DNA of 64,000 nt from Humulus lupulus (taxonomy: Eukaryota > Streptophyta > Magnoliopsida > Rosales > Cannabaceae). How positions within the stretch are numbered: the stretch's first letter is position 1; each line of letters begins with the position of its first letter. Under the pieces are notes generated by a model, which saw only the letters and a list, made by a program, of their open reading frames with translations, was not told where the DNA came from and did not search any database. This document shows positions 11,501-21,854 of this stretch, piece by piece. A program made the position numbers and the translations under genes. The stretch is taken from NCBI RefSeq assembly GCF_963169125.1, contig NC_084793.1, forward strand, positions 213,492,652 to 213,556,651. The letters are read 5' to 3'.

Positions 11501-12281
11501 TGGCTGACTTAAGTGAGCCCCTTCGCATTGCTGGTGAGTACGACAGTGAGTTACTAGTCCATACTCTTCACCACTCAATGACTACTCAGACCTTTGAGAC
11601 TCTACCCCAACAAAGCGTTGAAGTTGTCCTTCACAAAGGCCTTGCTCAAATTATGAGTGTAAGCATCTTATCAAAAACACTCACTTTCTTATTGATTATT
11701 CTTATTCTGAATACTTTTCCAGTTATTTACTCCAGGGACTCATCACTGTTAGTCATGCTCAACGCCAAGCAGTCGACTATAAGGAGTTGGTGAAGGTCTT
11801 GAATGATCAATTGGCCCAAGTAAAGATTGAAACTCTGACTAAATCTGAGAAAGATCTCTAAGAAAAGACTGAGGAGGCAGAGAAAATAATTGTCGACCGG
11901 GACAAATCTCTGAGGGAGTTGGCTGATGAAAATAACAAGCAGATCCAGGCCAATAAGTCATTGACTGACCAGCTAGAGAAACTGACTCATGAGAATGAAG
12001 AGTTGAAACAGGACAAGGAAGTTGATCTGGCTCACTATGAAGAGATCTGCTTCAACTGCTTCTATCAGATATGGAAGCTAAACAAGCCTCTCAACCTTGA
12101 TTTTCTCTCTGAAGAGACAAGGGCAAAAGAGCTTGCCAAATGTGAAGCTAAGGCCGTTGAGGAGGCGACCCTTCCAGCTGGAGCTGTGCCTGCCTCTCCT
12201 ACTCTATCATTCCGACTAGAGGAGGTTTCGAATGTTGACGATTGTGTTAACCAGCCAGGGACCAGTTTACCCGGCCAGTAA
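8508..12281 (+). pseudogene. T1 antisense gene, Transposase_28-like, decayed
   Basis: It lies antisense to T1 with its own layout. TTTAAATAGG (8508) is a likely TATA box, a leader is followed by a GTAAGT donor at 8667, and TAG|ATG at 9748/9749 looks like the acceptor and start. The ORF has a serine-rich N-terminus, a stop near 9863 and further breaks. At 10380-10750 it has a conserved core (SIADYFNVSPFEIAPNG, then ALSVLYILYHFQGW) that resembles the plant 'putative gypsy-type transposon' family, as far as I can judge by eye. Later exons run to a long charged coiled coil at 11870-12150 (SLTDQLEKLTHENEELKQD). TAA closes it at 12279-12281. Introns around 11150-11300 and 11660-11720 are plausible. 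The protein's role is unknown; this copy is broken. Confidence 0.6.
9080..9560. repeat. Degenerate CTCGGA-rich region
   Basis: This part of the presumed leader intron of the T1 antisense gene contains many irregular copies of GCTCGGA/CCTCGGA spaced 15-40 bp apart, with AGCC spacers. The unit is too diverged to give a clean period. The small ORFs here are composition artefacts. Confidence 0.5.
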
Positions 12282-12474
12282 ACATGCTATTCAACCAGAG
12301 GGGCTTCCTACCCGACCATGGAGTTTCCTACTCAATCAGTGATGCATGCTCAGCCGACCAGGGAAGTTGTATCTACTCTCTCGACCAAGGAAACTTTGCA
12401 CCTAACCAGCAAAAATTTGTACCTGGCCAGTAGTTTACTCTTTTTTCTTATACTTTTGTGAAGACAATTGCTGC

Positions 12475-13271
12475 TGTTGACGCCGTTTTTCATCCACAGT
12501 GAAATAAGAGCACGAAAACAATAATTGGTTATGGCCAAGAAAAATACGATAAAACAAATGGGATTTTTTATGTGGTTCAGCAGTTAACTCTGCCTAGTCC
12601 ACGAGTCTTTGTTATTAAAACTTAAGATGATTTCTGGAAATTCTTTAAGAATGAATTCTCCAGAGTTTCTCTCAAGATCACAAAAATTCCGTCCCTTTCA
12701 ATGGTGCATGACTTCTCTATTTATAGAGAATATTTTAGAATACTATCCCACACATTTCGGGAAGTTATTCTGTATATGTAAATAAAATTAAATGGCATTA
12801 AATGCCTGCAATCCTATATACAAGGAAACGTCCCCTGAAGATCAGGGGGCGTATAACTGAATAATAAATACCCATTTATTATAGGGGATTTACAACAATC
12901 AATGTAGACCGCGTCTCTCCAAAATGGCTCACTAGGATATTCAAAGTTATCAATCTACATTGTCAGTGCTGTTTCCACCCAGGTCTCTTACTGACTTTCG
13001 AGCTATGGCATTTTCTCGAGATCACGTGACTTCGAGCTCATACTTATGTCAGGCTCGGAGCCCCTGATCCGCGGCCATCCGAGAACAGACGTGCTTTGAT
13101 GTCTGTCTTTCGAGCTTGTAATGGTTTCGAGGCTACCATCTTAGAGGTTGCCCGCTACTTGTAGGTTCGGTGCCTAGGTTGCGGACTCGTGTTCTAGACA
13201 TTACGAGCCCATTCCTAACAAATCCAGCTTTCGAGATCACAATTCTTAAGGCTCGAAATCTGGGTGTAACA
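12475..13271 (-). mobile_element. T2 3' LTR
   Basis: Plus-strand ends are TGTTGACGCCG and GGTGTAACA; on minus it starts TGTTACACC. A minus-strand TATAAATAG lies at about 12716-12725 (CTATTTATAG on plus), followed by a leader that includes the common ATGTGGTTCAGCAG block. The start resembles the T1 LTR start (TGTTGATCACG), supporting a common lineage. Confidence 0.8.
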
Positions 13272-13285
13272 TTTTGCCCCCTCAA
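13272..13285 (-). other. T2 polypurine tract
   Basis: The minus strand reads GAGGGGGCAAAA immediately before the LTR start TGTTACACC. Confidence 0.75.
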
Positions 13286-13535
13286 AAGTATTTGTTCGAA
13301 TCCTATGAGAAGGAAAATTTTGAACTACTATCCTCGGGAACCGCATCCTCACACATACTTGAGGGTGGACACGTGTCGGTCGGGTATTTCTTATCCAAGG
13401 TACTCGAGTACCTTAGAAATCCGCCCACGATCGTTCGCCTGCCACCTTTTCGGTGCCATCATGTCCTTAGTACCTGACCGTCGGATTTTATAAGGATTCT
13501 GGCCAATGGCTCAGATTAACCCCTTTTTTACCATC

Positions 13536-13546
13536 TATATATAAGG
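13536..13546 (+). promoter_or_regulatory. TATA box of the T2 antisense gene
   Basis: TATATATAAGG is followed by about 30 bp of CT-rich sequence (CTTCTTCCTCTTATTTTACAC) and a leader exon ending at a GTAAGT donor at 13750. The matching acceptor is TTGATAG at 14255, directly before the ATG, giving a ~506-bp leader intron. Confidence 0.6.
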
Positions 13547-14255
13547 CCCTGGTCATCTTCTTCCTCTTATTTTACACTCATCAGAGAAAAAAGAAAAAAG
13601 GCGAAACCAAACGCCATCCCAGAGAGCTTTTTGCTTTTGCATGTTCTCCCAGCTGAAGAAACAAAGGACCGCCAGTTTGCTCGAGACCGTAAGGTCATAC
13701 TTGCAGCCTCTCCTTCAATCAATGATTTCTCTGCAATCGCCGTCATTGTGTAAGTATCTGATGATCTTTTCGTTTTCCTTTATGCTGGTTTCTGTCTGTG
13801 TTGTTCTTTTATTTCTGGGAATGCACTGGTTTGTTTTCTTAGTTTGACACGCTAGGAAGCTCTGACCGATAGGCTTTCACGTTTAAGTCTCCATGCTAGG
13901 TTTAAGTCACTGGTCCCAAATCCAGTTTTGATGTAGAACAAGGTCTCTTTTTTCTGGGTTTTCAAAATTTAAAAAACATATCTTGCACACCAAGATATCG
14001 GGTACAAAATCTTGGTTTTAAAGAACGCACGATACCCAAGATTACCATTTCTGAATAACCGTCACCATTTTTCCCTGATATTTCGAGATTTTCAAAAATT
14101 TTATCCACTCCCCTCCTTTTTCTCGTAGAATACACGTTCCGACTCTTAATCGGGTTTTTAGTATCGAGCTCGTTTCGCTCCCAAGCACCCGAGTCAAGTT
14201 CGCAATTCTTGAATCCTTGCATGCATGGCCCTCACCATTTTTTCTTTCTTGATAG

Positions 14256-15884
14256 ATGTCACAGAATCTGGAAAGACGGTGGGGGTCGTTGCTGGCAATT
14301 CCTTACTCGCCAAAAACCCCGAGCCCAGAGTCGCTGTTTGCTCGGAACCAACGTCTGATTCGTGAATATGATCTCGCGCGCGAACAGGAGGAATCCCGAG
14401 CTCACTATCGCCGCCAAATCGTCGAGGTCATAGAAAAGAAAAGGAGAACCCTTCGAGAGGCTCTTTACCCGGAATCTGATTCAGGGCCCAGGCCGATCCC
14501 GCTTAACCCTAGGTTAAAAGTGACCATCGCGTACAGTCCGGGAGAGCTTCAATTCTCACTGATGGGGGAGCCTTGTACCTCGCAACCGAGGAGGGACTTC
14601 TTCGAGGCCGAGCACTACTGGAGCTCGGTTACCTTGCTAGGCCAGATAACTGATATCCTGGCCTTCCACGGTCTCAGGCTGTCAAGCTCCTTAAGGTGTC
14701 GAGCCCCTACTTCCAGCGAGCGAAGCTGTTGTGCCCCAGAAGATGGAAATCCTGATAACAAGCTGAGGTACGCGGCTTGGAGCCAGGAGTATATGAGGGC
14801 AGGAGCGTTATTTCCTTTGAAGTCATTATTCAAGGATTTCACGGACTTTGTTGGGTTGGCTCCATTCCAGCTCAACACTAATTCTTACAGGGTTCTGTCT
14901 GCCCTGAGGTCGTTATACCACGAGTTGAAGTGGGAAGGACCATCACCAAAGGAGATTCTGTATCTCTTCTGTCTGAAAAGCAATCCCTCCCGAGCTCGGG
15001 GAGGAGACGGCTTCTACTATCTCTCGAGCTACCCCAAAGAGAAAAAGGTGTTCGAGGACCTTCCCAACCATCCACCTGACTTTAAGAAGGCCTTCTTCTG
15101 GACAGATGGCCTGTCCCCATCTCGATACTACTCTTTCAAACGGATTCGTAAGTACCCCAACCCTCTTTATCTCTGTGCTCGGACTTTTGTCTGTAGGCTC
15201 GTACTTAGTTGAAATGTGTTTCATTTTCCAGCCAACTTTCACCGTCCTACTCCCGATGACGTGATGAAGGAGCATAGAGGGGCTTTGCTCCAACTCCCTT
15301 ATGGCAGGAGGTCTCTCTCGTATCTTTTGCATGAGAGTAAGCTTCGAGCTTGCGGGCTTTTGGGAGATGGCCAGTCCACCTTGGATTGTTCCAACAAAAA
15401 GTACGACCTCTGGGAGCTCGTGCCTTTGCCAACAGGCATCCTCCCTCCAAGGAGAGAGGTGAGGCCCCCGCCTCCGGTTCGTCGACGGAGCCCACAGTCG
15501 GGGAACGAGGCCAACGACGAAGCCTCGAGCTCGGGCTCAGATGATCAAGGTACAGTCATCCTAAGCTCAAAAATGTGGTCCCCCACCCTGTTAGAACACA
15601 AACCCGATAGGTTAGTATTATGCAAGGATGATAGGGACCATTTCTATATATGGACTTGGGTAGATGACCGGGTTCATAGGTTTGATAGTTGGCTCGGGAA
15701 GTATGACACTATGTACAGTCTGAACGAGGTGTGGGACGGAATAGCCATCCAATACGGGACCAATGATTATAGGGACCTTTCGAGGTTGACATCCACATAT
15801 AGGGAAGGTACTCCCCCCGCCTCCTCTGAAGATGGGGGAATTTCATGGTCTCCGAGCTCAAGCTCAGGGGAGAGTTCCAGTTAG
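14256..15884 (+). CDS. T2 antisense protein, Transposase_28-like ('putative gypsy-type transposon')
   Basis: Antisense to T2. ATG 14256 directly follows an acceptor AG. Exon 1 (14256-15147, 297 codons plus one base) is open throughout. A GTAAGT donor at 15148 and TTTCCAG before 15232 remove 84 bp and keep phase (FKRI|PNFHRPTPDD). Exon 2 runs to TAG at 15884, or it may splice at AAG|GTACAG (15550) to an exon at about 15971 (ATDPDLDAVLF). The N-terminus has a basic coiled coil (residues about 45-75). Residues about 175-300 match the family's core: AGALFPLKSLFKDFTDFVGL, then a leucine-rich helix and PSRARGGDGFYYLSS. The C-terminus is proline-, serine- and acid-rich. Known relatives are antisense genes in Tat elements, function unproven. 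No stop codon in about 500 codons suggests recent coding constraint or youth. Confidence 0.6.
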
Positions 15885-15987
15885 GTCTTTCTCTACTTGG
15901 TTTTTTTTTTTTTTTTTTTATCTTCCAAGTTTGTTAGCACTATGTTTAACTTCGATTGGAACTGTGCAGGTGCTACGGATCCCGACC

Positions 15988-16030
15988 TTGACGCCGTGCT
16001 TTTCTTAAGGCTCGAAATCTAGGTGTAACA
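15988..16030 (-). mobile_element. Remnant of the T2 5' LTR
   Basis: The last 25 bp match the end of the T2 LTR at 13247-13271 with one difference, and TSD GCTGC follows. A TTGACGCCGT string at 15988 also matches the LTR's other end. That would imply an LTR collapsed by internal deletion, but the same bases read as an exon of the antisense gene, so only the terminal ~25 bp are certain. Confidence 0.65.
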
Positions 16031-16035
16031 GCTGC

Positions 16036-16924
16036 TTAGCAACTTTGATATTTTTCTCGTACGACCGAGCTCTTGGCATTTATATTTACTTTTCTTTGCT
16101 AACTTGAAACATTCTAAGTCTTTTTAGACTTAAAACATTATAAGTTTTTTGTGAATACTAAAGTCCCTATGATGTACGCCTTATATTTTCGCATGAGTAC
16201 TTAGTTTTCTAACTTAGAAATTCTAGATATTTCATAAGTCCCTACTAAGTATACTTTCTCACACTCTTATTGCTCTAACATTTTATGAGCATAATGTTTA
16301 TTATCACACGAATATTTGCTTCTAACTTGAAATTTTGAAAAATTCCAAGTTACTTAAGCTTTGTCAAACAAGTTAGCTTAATGACCTTTTCTGACTTTGA
16401 AAATTTACAAGTCAGTCTAAAGACAAATATCTTAACTCGTGCTCTTATTGCCTGTGTTAAATTATATACCAGTATACCCCATGTGCCCTCCAAGTGATCG
16501 AGGGTTGAAAGATCCTTGGTCACTTGCTACTTGACCGAATCTATTTGAGCAATTAATTACTTGTGAAACACATATAATATATGGAAAATATTCGAGCAGT
16601 TGAACACTGCTTGAACGTACCGACCAGTTGAATACTGTCCGATTTTACCGACTAGTTGAACATTGTTCGAATAATTAACACACATGCATATTTGTAGCAA
16701 GAATCGACCACGTTGCGCGTAGTCTCTTTTATTACTCGTAAATTAAAAAATGACAAAACGTGTCTAATAACGAGTCTTAAACAACAAAAATTGTTCAAAA
16801 ATAGATGACTGGTCAACAAATAACCAGCTCATAAACCAAACTTAAATAACAAGTTAAACTACTTGAACTTAAGCTACCACTCTGAAAGCGGTATTTAGTG
16901 ATAATATATCATCAAATGCTCGCC
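16036..16924. other. T1 non-coding spacer
   Basis: AT-rich T1 interior between the antisense gene and the integrase tail, with no gene seen. A block beginning AAATTATATACCAGTATACC at about 16453 recurs at about 17125-17240. Both are followed by GACCAGTTGAACACTG motifs. Confidence 0.6.
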
Positions 16925-17120
16925 ATTCCAGTGGTTCTTGATCAGGCTCCATTCAGCTAATAAAGTTTATCGTAAGTGCCAAGAGGCAAAACTTTCTTGA
17001 TCTGATAAAGTCTTTCCCAATTGGTCCTAGCACTCCAGTTGCTGGGTCTATGATGAACACCTTTCCCAGGACCAAATCACCGACCTGGAACTTTCGATCT
17101 TTCACACTGGAATTGTAGCA
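16925..17120 (-). pseudogene. T1 integrase C-terminal fragment
   Basis: On the minus strand 17120-16925 reads YNSSVKDRKFQVGDLVLGKV, then DPATGVLGP. This is the C-terminal (GPY/F-type) integrase module seen in plant Gypsy pol, where VGDLVLRKVF and GVLGPNWEGPYRV are usual. Upstream (higher coordinates) it joins non-coding repeat sequence at about 17121 instead of integrase core, so most of pol has been deleted. Confidence 0.65.
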
Positions 17121-17209
17121 AGATAAATTATATACCAGTATACCTATGTGCTCCCAAGTGATCGATGCTTAATTACTCATGAAACACATAGAGTATATGG
17201 AGAATTTCT

Positions 17210-17398
17210 AAGCAGTTGAACACTGCCCAATTCCTGTCAGTTTGTCCGACCAGGTGAATACCGGCCAGTTGAACACTGCCCAGTTTTCACTGACCAGTTG
17301 AAAACTTTTCAAATTCACTGACCAGTTGAACACTACCCAGTTTACCGACCAGTTGAACACTGCTTGATCTACTGACTAGTTGAACACTGCTCGATTTG
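17210..17398. repeat. ~27-bp tandem repeats GACCAGTTGAACACTGCC
   Basis: About seven imperfect copies of ACTGACCAGTTGAACACTGC followed by CCAGTTT, with a period near 27 bp. Related single units occur at about 16600-16670. They fall where T1 gag sequence would continue, so the array may mark the breakpoint of the pol deletion. Confidence 0.8.
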
Positions 17399-18192
17399 CT
17401 CTCTCCCACTACGCTGCTGGCCAGGATGTAGTGACGACTTCTTGGCACGGCCCGGGCAGTCTCTTCCTCCTTGTTGGTCGTTGCCCTCTTTCTCCTTTGA
17501 CTGATCGGTGTGATGACTATCAGCCTCATCCCGACCATATCCGTCTTTAAATTGTGAAGTTTCCATATCTCGAGAAGTCCTAGTCTGATTATGCCTAGGT
17601 GGAGTCTTCTTATCGCTTGACCAGTGACTCCCTGATCTAGAAGTTTCTGACCGGTGGCTCCTGGAAGGGGTTCTATAATTCTCCCTTTGCGTAGAGGCAG
17701 TCCTGTAGCGGACCCCATCATTTCTTCGACCAGTGGGATTACTTCTACTTCTGTCTGGCCCCCGAGAATCGGCTTTGCCAGCAGGGGACTTCTGACCAAC
17801 GTTATTATTTCTTGCTCCTTGGGCAGCTGCTCGTGCCGCGGTTTGGGCATTGGCCTAGGCCAATTGAGTAGCTACTTCTAGAGCAAGTGCTGCCTCGCGA
17901 TGTTGTCGGTCAGCCTCCTCCTGCCGTCGCCTGATCTCTTCGCTTCTGGCCTCCATATCGCGCCTTTGCTGCTCGAATATAGCTTTTTGCCTGGCCATTT
18001 CCTCAGTAAAAGACTCATGTCGAGCATTGAATTGCATCATCTCTTCCTGGAAAGCCCCCATGGCCTCCTGGAGTTGTTCAACCTATGGAGTCGTTTCCTC
18101 GAGAAAGACCCTGGGCTCAGTCTCAGGGTTTGAGGTCCAGGACCTTCTGATCTAGTAGTTTCTTTTGATGTACCTGGCTTCCTGAGCGCCAT
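17369..18192 (-). pseudogene. T1 gag remnant
   Basis: The minus strand opens at an ATG near 18192 (MALRKPGTSKETTRSEGPG). It then gives an acidic and basic coiled coil (18061-17855: QEEMMQFNARHESFTEEMAR, then RRRQEEADRQHREAA). After a stop it continues in frame as an arginine/serine-rich, hydrophilic tail (RDMETSQFKDGYGRDEADSH). Stops near 18083 and 17852 break it. The usual gag capsid core and zinc knuckle are absent. It lies directly downstream of the 5' LTR and primer site, as gag should. Confidence 0.65.
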
Positions 18193-18226
18193 ATTGGTAG
18201 GATAGTAGTGTGTTTCTTCTATTCAG

Positions 18227-18249
18227 GCTCTCAATGAAAGCACCAAAAA
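18227..18249 (-). other. T1 primer-binding site region
   Basis: The minus strand after the LTR end (..GATCAACA) reads TTTTTGGTGCTTTCATTGAG. A TTGGTGCTTTCATTGAGAGC primer site is recurrent in plant Gypsy elements; the tRNA is not one I can name with certainty. Confidence 0.6.
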
Positions 18250-19299
18250 TGTTGATCACGATTTTGGCCAACGACGAGTAGACTTCAAAATGTCAGTAAC
18301 CCTTGAATAGAAAATAACGACACAAATAATTTTACAGTGGTTCAACCCCAATTTTTTGGTAATAGCCTAATCCACTTGGAGTTGTGATATATGAAGCATA
18401 CACTTAAGATCAGATGGACCTGAGCTAATTGAGTTTCTCAAGTGTAAGTAGAAAAATACAAAGTTTCTCTCTCTAAGCTCTCTCAGAAAATGCCCTAAGA
18501 ATGCCCCAAGTAACAGTCCCAAAGTCTCAAAATTAGAGTCTAAAAGTCTCCAAAAGATCAGATCCTCCCAAATGATGCCATTAGCCATTTATTTATAGGC
18601 TCATGGATCGTATATGAGAAATATCCCGTTTTGACGGGGTCCTTGGTTGTTTCAACCAACTTTAATTAATAAATAATAAACAAATCTAAATTACAAAAAT
18701 ATAGCTATTACTTCGGGATAGTTGAGAAATTTGCGTAGTAGTTGCGAGCGATTCGGGTTGAAATTGTTACTGAGGTTCTGTAAAGAAGTCACTAGGCAGT
18801 TAACTCTTGAGATTCTGACACATCCGGTCGGCTACACTCCTCAATCTGACATAGTTGGTCGGATGAAACCCATTTATGAGAAGTCTAGTCGGCCAAACCG
18901 TATGTCTGGTCGGCTATATCACGTTATTGAAGTAACTGGTCGGCCAAAACACATTACTGGTCGGCCATGGTGTATCAATGGTCGGGCATGACACATCACT
19001 AGTCGGCCATGGCACATCACTGGTCGGCCATGGCGTATCACTGGTCGGGCATGACACATTGCTAGTCGGCCATGGCACATCACTAGTCGGGCATGGCGTA
19101 TCACTAGTCGGGGCATATCACTTCTGACCAGCTAAATTTATTTTCGGACCAGTAATATCACAACCCCCAGGTCAACTCTCAACCTTTTCACTTCTTTAGA
19201 TAACACATTTATTTACTATTAGTGCGCCATTTACTGACTATGGATTGCCACTTGTCTATCCAATCGCCACATCATTGAACAAAATTTTTTGGGATAACA
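18250..19299 (-). mobile_element. T1 5' LTR (complete, 1050 bp)
   Basis: Plus-strand ends are TGTTGATCACG at 18250 and GGGATAACA at 19299. Minus-strand TATAAATA (plus TATTTATAGG, 18587-18596) is the likely promoter. It is collinear with the 3' LTR at 7421-8125 but clearly diverged, with nine rather than six 21-bp units at 18935-19119. Confidence 0.85.
18935..19119. repeat. 21-bp tandem array, 9 units (T1 5' LTR)
   Basis: Nine units of ACTGGTCGGCCATGGCACATC and variants (CTAGTCGG, GTCGGGCATGACACAT). The partner LTR has six. Confidence 0.9.
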
Positions 19300-19335
19300 A
19301 TAATATATTTCTAAATAGTAATGACCTTAAAAAAA

Positions 19336-19806
19336 CAGTAAAACCTCTTTATAGTAATAATGTTGAGACCAATATATTTTATTACTATGGAGATATTATA
19401 ATTTAATAGAATTATGACTATAAAATGTTGTAAATAGACACATTTAAATCTAAATTAAATAATAATTGATCGAACATATCAAAATCAATGTATAATCATT
19501 GATAAACAAAAATGACATAAATGTGTAGCTATAATGTATATATCTATATAATTTTGAAAATATACAAAGTTATTTTAGAAATTTAAATTAATAATTAATT
19601 TTATTATGAATTTTTAGTATGTATATGATAGTATGTATATAAATATACTTAACATTAAGGTAATTATTACTTTTTAAAAATAGGATGAAAAAATATTATA
19701 ATTTATTATAATAAGGAGATTATTCCAATTTATAACTGGTTCAAGCTAATTTTTTTTTTACTTTATTAAAATTATTCAAATTTAGAATAATTGGAAGGTT
19801 TTACTG
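19336..19806. mobile_element. MITE with CAGTAAAACCT terminal inverted repeats
   Basis: The left end CAGTAAAACCTCTTTATAG is the inverse of AGGTTTTACTG at 19796-19806. The 471-bp AT-rich interior has no ORF of note. CAGTAAAACCTCTATAAATT-type ends are frequent in plant MITEs. A clear target duplication is not visible. It lies about 2 kb upstream of the cellulose synthase ATG. Confidence 0.7.
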
Positions 19807-21854
19807 TAACTGTTCCATGTGTTATTGAGGCGGCCCTATGCACAAAATAAAATTAAATAAAAGGTGGGAGTCATAAATAAAGTGCTCAAATTTAGGTGGG
19901 AGAGACTGAAACCTGTGGATTCCCATTCAATCACTGCATCCATCAAACTAAATACAGCTACACAAATCATTAACATTTTTTTTTTCATTCGTAGGTCATT
20001 CTTGTAAATTTATACAAGTTTATCGATTATAGCTGTAAATTTGCTTTAAATTTTCATATTATGAATACCATAAAAATGTAAGTTGAAGTGTTTGCTCTCT
20101 CAATTTATGTTGAAAAAAAAATGTAGAAGTGTATTTTTGCTGTGAACAAATTTTATGTAAAATTTTCAACTATTTCATATTTGAAAATGTTATTGTCCCA
20201 CTATTTATATTGTGAAAGTAAATGACTTTCCTTGAAATATATTTTAATTATATATTAAAAGAAAAAAAATCAATCTCAATACTGTTGGCATAGTATTGTA
20301 AATGTAACTTTTCCAATTAAATAGAAAAAACAACATAAAAATGAAAATATGTATATTTTTTTTCTTTCGAAAAAGACACCCAAAAATCAAAATGGACACA
20401 GACACAGACAATACTTTAATGGGTAGGAACCAAGTGTCCAAAAACAATTACTAGCTGCCATTTTAACCAAACAATTAACCACAAATTACTTTTCAATTAC
20501 TGACCAATAAAGAATCTCTCCAGTCAAAATGCTGTCCGTACAGATAAAAACGAATAACTCAGAAGTCATAATAGAAGAGAAGTGGCTAGTGTTAAACTTA
20601 AAATAAATAAAACATTTTTAAGAAGGGTTTTTTTTTAATTTCTTTTTGGTATTATAGGTAGTTTAAGAAAGATTTTTTAAAAAAAAAAAAGAAAAAGAAA
20701 AAGGAAAAGAAAGCAAAAGACGCGTAGTCGTAGGAGCGGTACCTTAAAGACAGAGAAAAAGCACCACAGAAAGAGAGAAAGGACTAAGAACTTAATCTAC
20801 GCCGCGTGAGCAGGTCCTACTTCCTATCCTAGGTATTTTATTAATGTATTTATTTATATATATATATGTATGTATATTACACTCAACAAGTTCCACATAT
20901 ACATATATATACGACCCACTCTTTTATATTCCCACGCTAAAACTGTGAGAGCTAAGTTAGAAAAACGACACAAACTGCCAAAATCCATACATGAAAAAAA
21001 GAAAAGAAAAGAAAAGAAAAGCCCACTTGACTATTGTGGGTGTACTGGAGCACATTCATTCACACACTTAAATTTACCTAACAAAAAAAACCATTTATTT
21101 ATGGAAGTAAAAAGAGAAAATTAAGAAAAGAATAAGTTTTAGTTTTTTTTTATTATTGGAGAAATGGGAAGAATAAAAATAACAGATCTCATTTTCATTT
21201 TAATTATTTTCCTGCTAAAAGAGCTTTTGTAATTTTCTTGACTTACCAACTCCGGTGGGGGCACAGCCCAGCGCCACCACCATGTGTACTGGCCCCACCC
21301 ACCTCCCCTTTTTTACTATTTTTATTTTATTTTTTACATAATAATAATAATACTTTTTTTTCCATATTATTTATTTAAATATTAATTAATATTATTATTA
21401 TTATTATAATTTTTTATTTCTCGATCTGTCTATCTATCTATCCACCCTCTGTGTCTTTCTCTTTGTTTCTCTCTCTTCTTCATCTCCTTCTCTCTTACGC
21501 GTCGTAGTTTTATGACCACATTAAGGACCAGCCAGGTTGCAGATGAGATTTGGCTTGTGAAGGAATCAATTTACTAGCACGCCTTCTACTACTCTTTTCT
21601 CTTCTTTTGTTATATGTAATATTTTTTGCTATTTGAAAGTACATTTTTTCCCCATACATTTTGGTTTTTTTTTGCTTCTATGTGGGGTTTGGATGCCCTT
21701 CATGGGTATTGAACAGACTCGCCTGAAGCGAAAACATGGATCTTTAGACGGGTTGGGGCCTTCAGACTCGTTAAAGATCGAATTTTGAGTAGGATTTTCT
21801 TGATTTGAAGAGTTTGGTTTGTAGATTTGGAGAAAAGTTTATCTTTGGCTAGTT
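19807..21854 (+). promoter_or_regulatory. Upstream region and 5' leader of the cellulose synthase gene
   Basis: No gene is seen. TATA-like runs occur at 20843-20910. A strongly pyrimidine-rich stretch (TCTATCTATCTATCC..TCTTCTTCATCTCC) at 21420-21498 is typical near plant transcription starts or 5' leaders. Poly-A/AAGAAA tracts occur at 20670-20715 and 21000-21020. The exact start site and any leader intron cannot be fixed without transcript data. The ATG at 21855 begins the conserved CESA N-terminus. Confidence 0.5.

Larger units (their letters stand above)
12475..16030 (-). mobile_element. T2: second Tat-type Gypsy, nested in T1, gag-pol lost
   Basis: TSD GCTGC is at 12470-12474 and 16031-16035. 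The left part is a 797-bp LTR (12475-13271, TG..CA ends) with a polypurine tract beside it, so it is the 3' LTR of a minus-strand element. The right end keeps only the last ~25-43 bp of an LTR (CTTAAGGCTCGAAATCTAGG then TGTAACA). Everything from the 5' LTR through pol is gone. The remaining interior is the antisense gene. Confidence 0.8.
7421..19299 (-). mobile_element. T1: Tat-type Ty3/Gypsy element, internally deleted
   Basis: Minus-strand element. In element order: 5' LTR 19299-18250, primer-binding site about 18249-18227, gag 18192-17369, a short integrase C-terminus 17120-16925, non-coding repeats, an antisense gene (plus strand, 8508-12281), polypurine tract 8140-8126 and 3' LTR 8125-7421. 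Protease, reverse transcriptase and RNase H are missing. T2 is nested at 12475-16030. The 3' LTR is cut at 7421 by Tekay-like LTR sequence. An antisense gene between pol and the 3' LTR is a known trait of the Tat lineage. Assignment to Tat rests on that layout and the IN tail. Confidence 0.75.

Noticed and set aside
15988..15997. TTGACGCCGT as proof that the T2 5' LTR collapsed to 43 bp
   Set aside because: Ten bases can match by chance and they also fit an exon of the antisense gene; only the terminal 25 bp are safe.
18935..19119. Regular 21-bp repeats that might suggest a CRISPR-like array
   Set aside because: Units are contiguous with no spacers and lie in a plant LTR; this is a simple tandem repeat.
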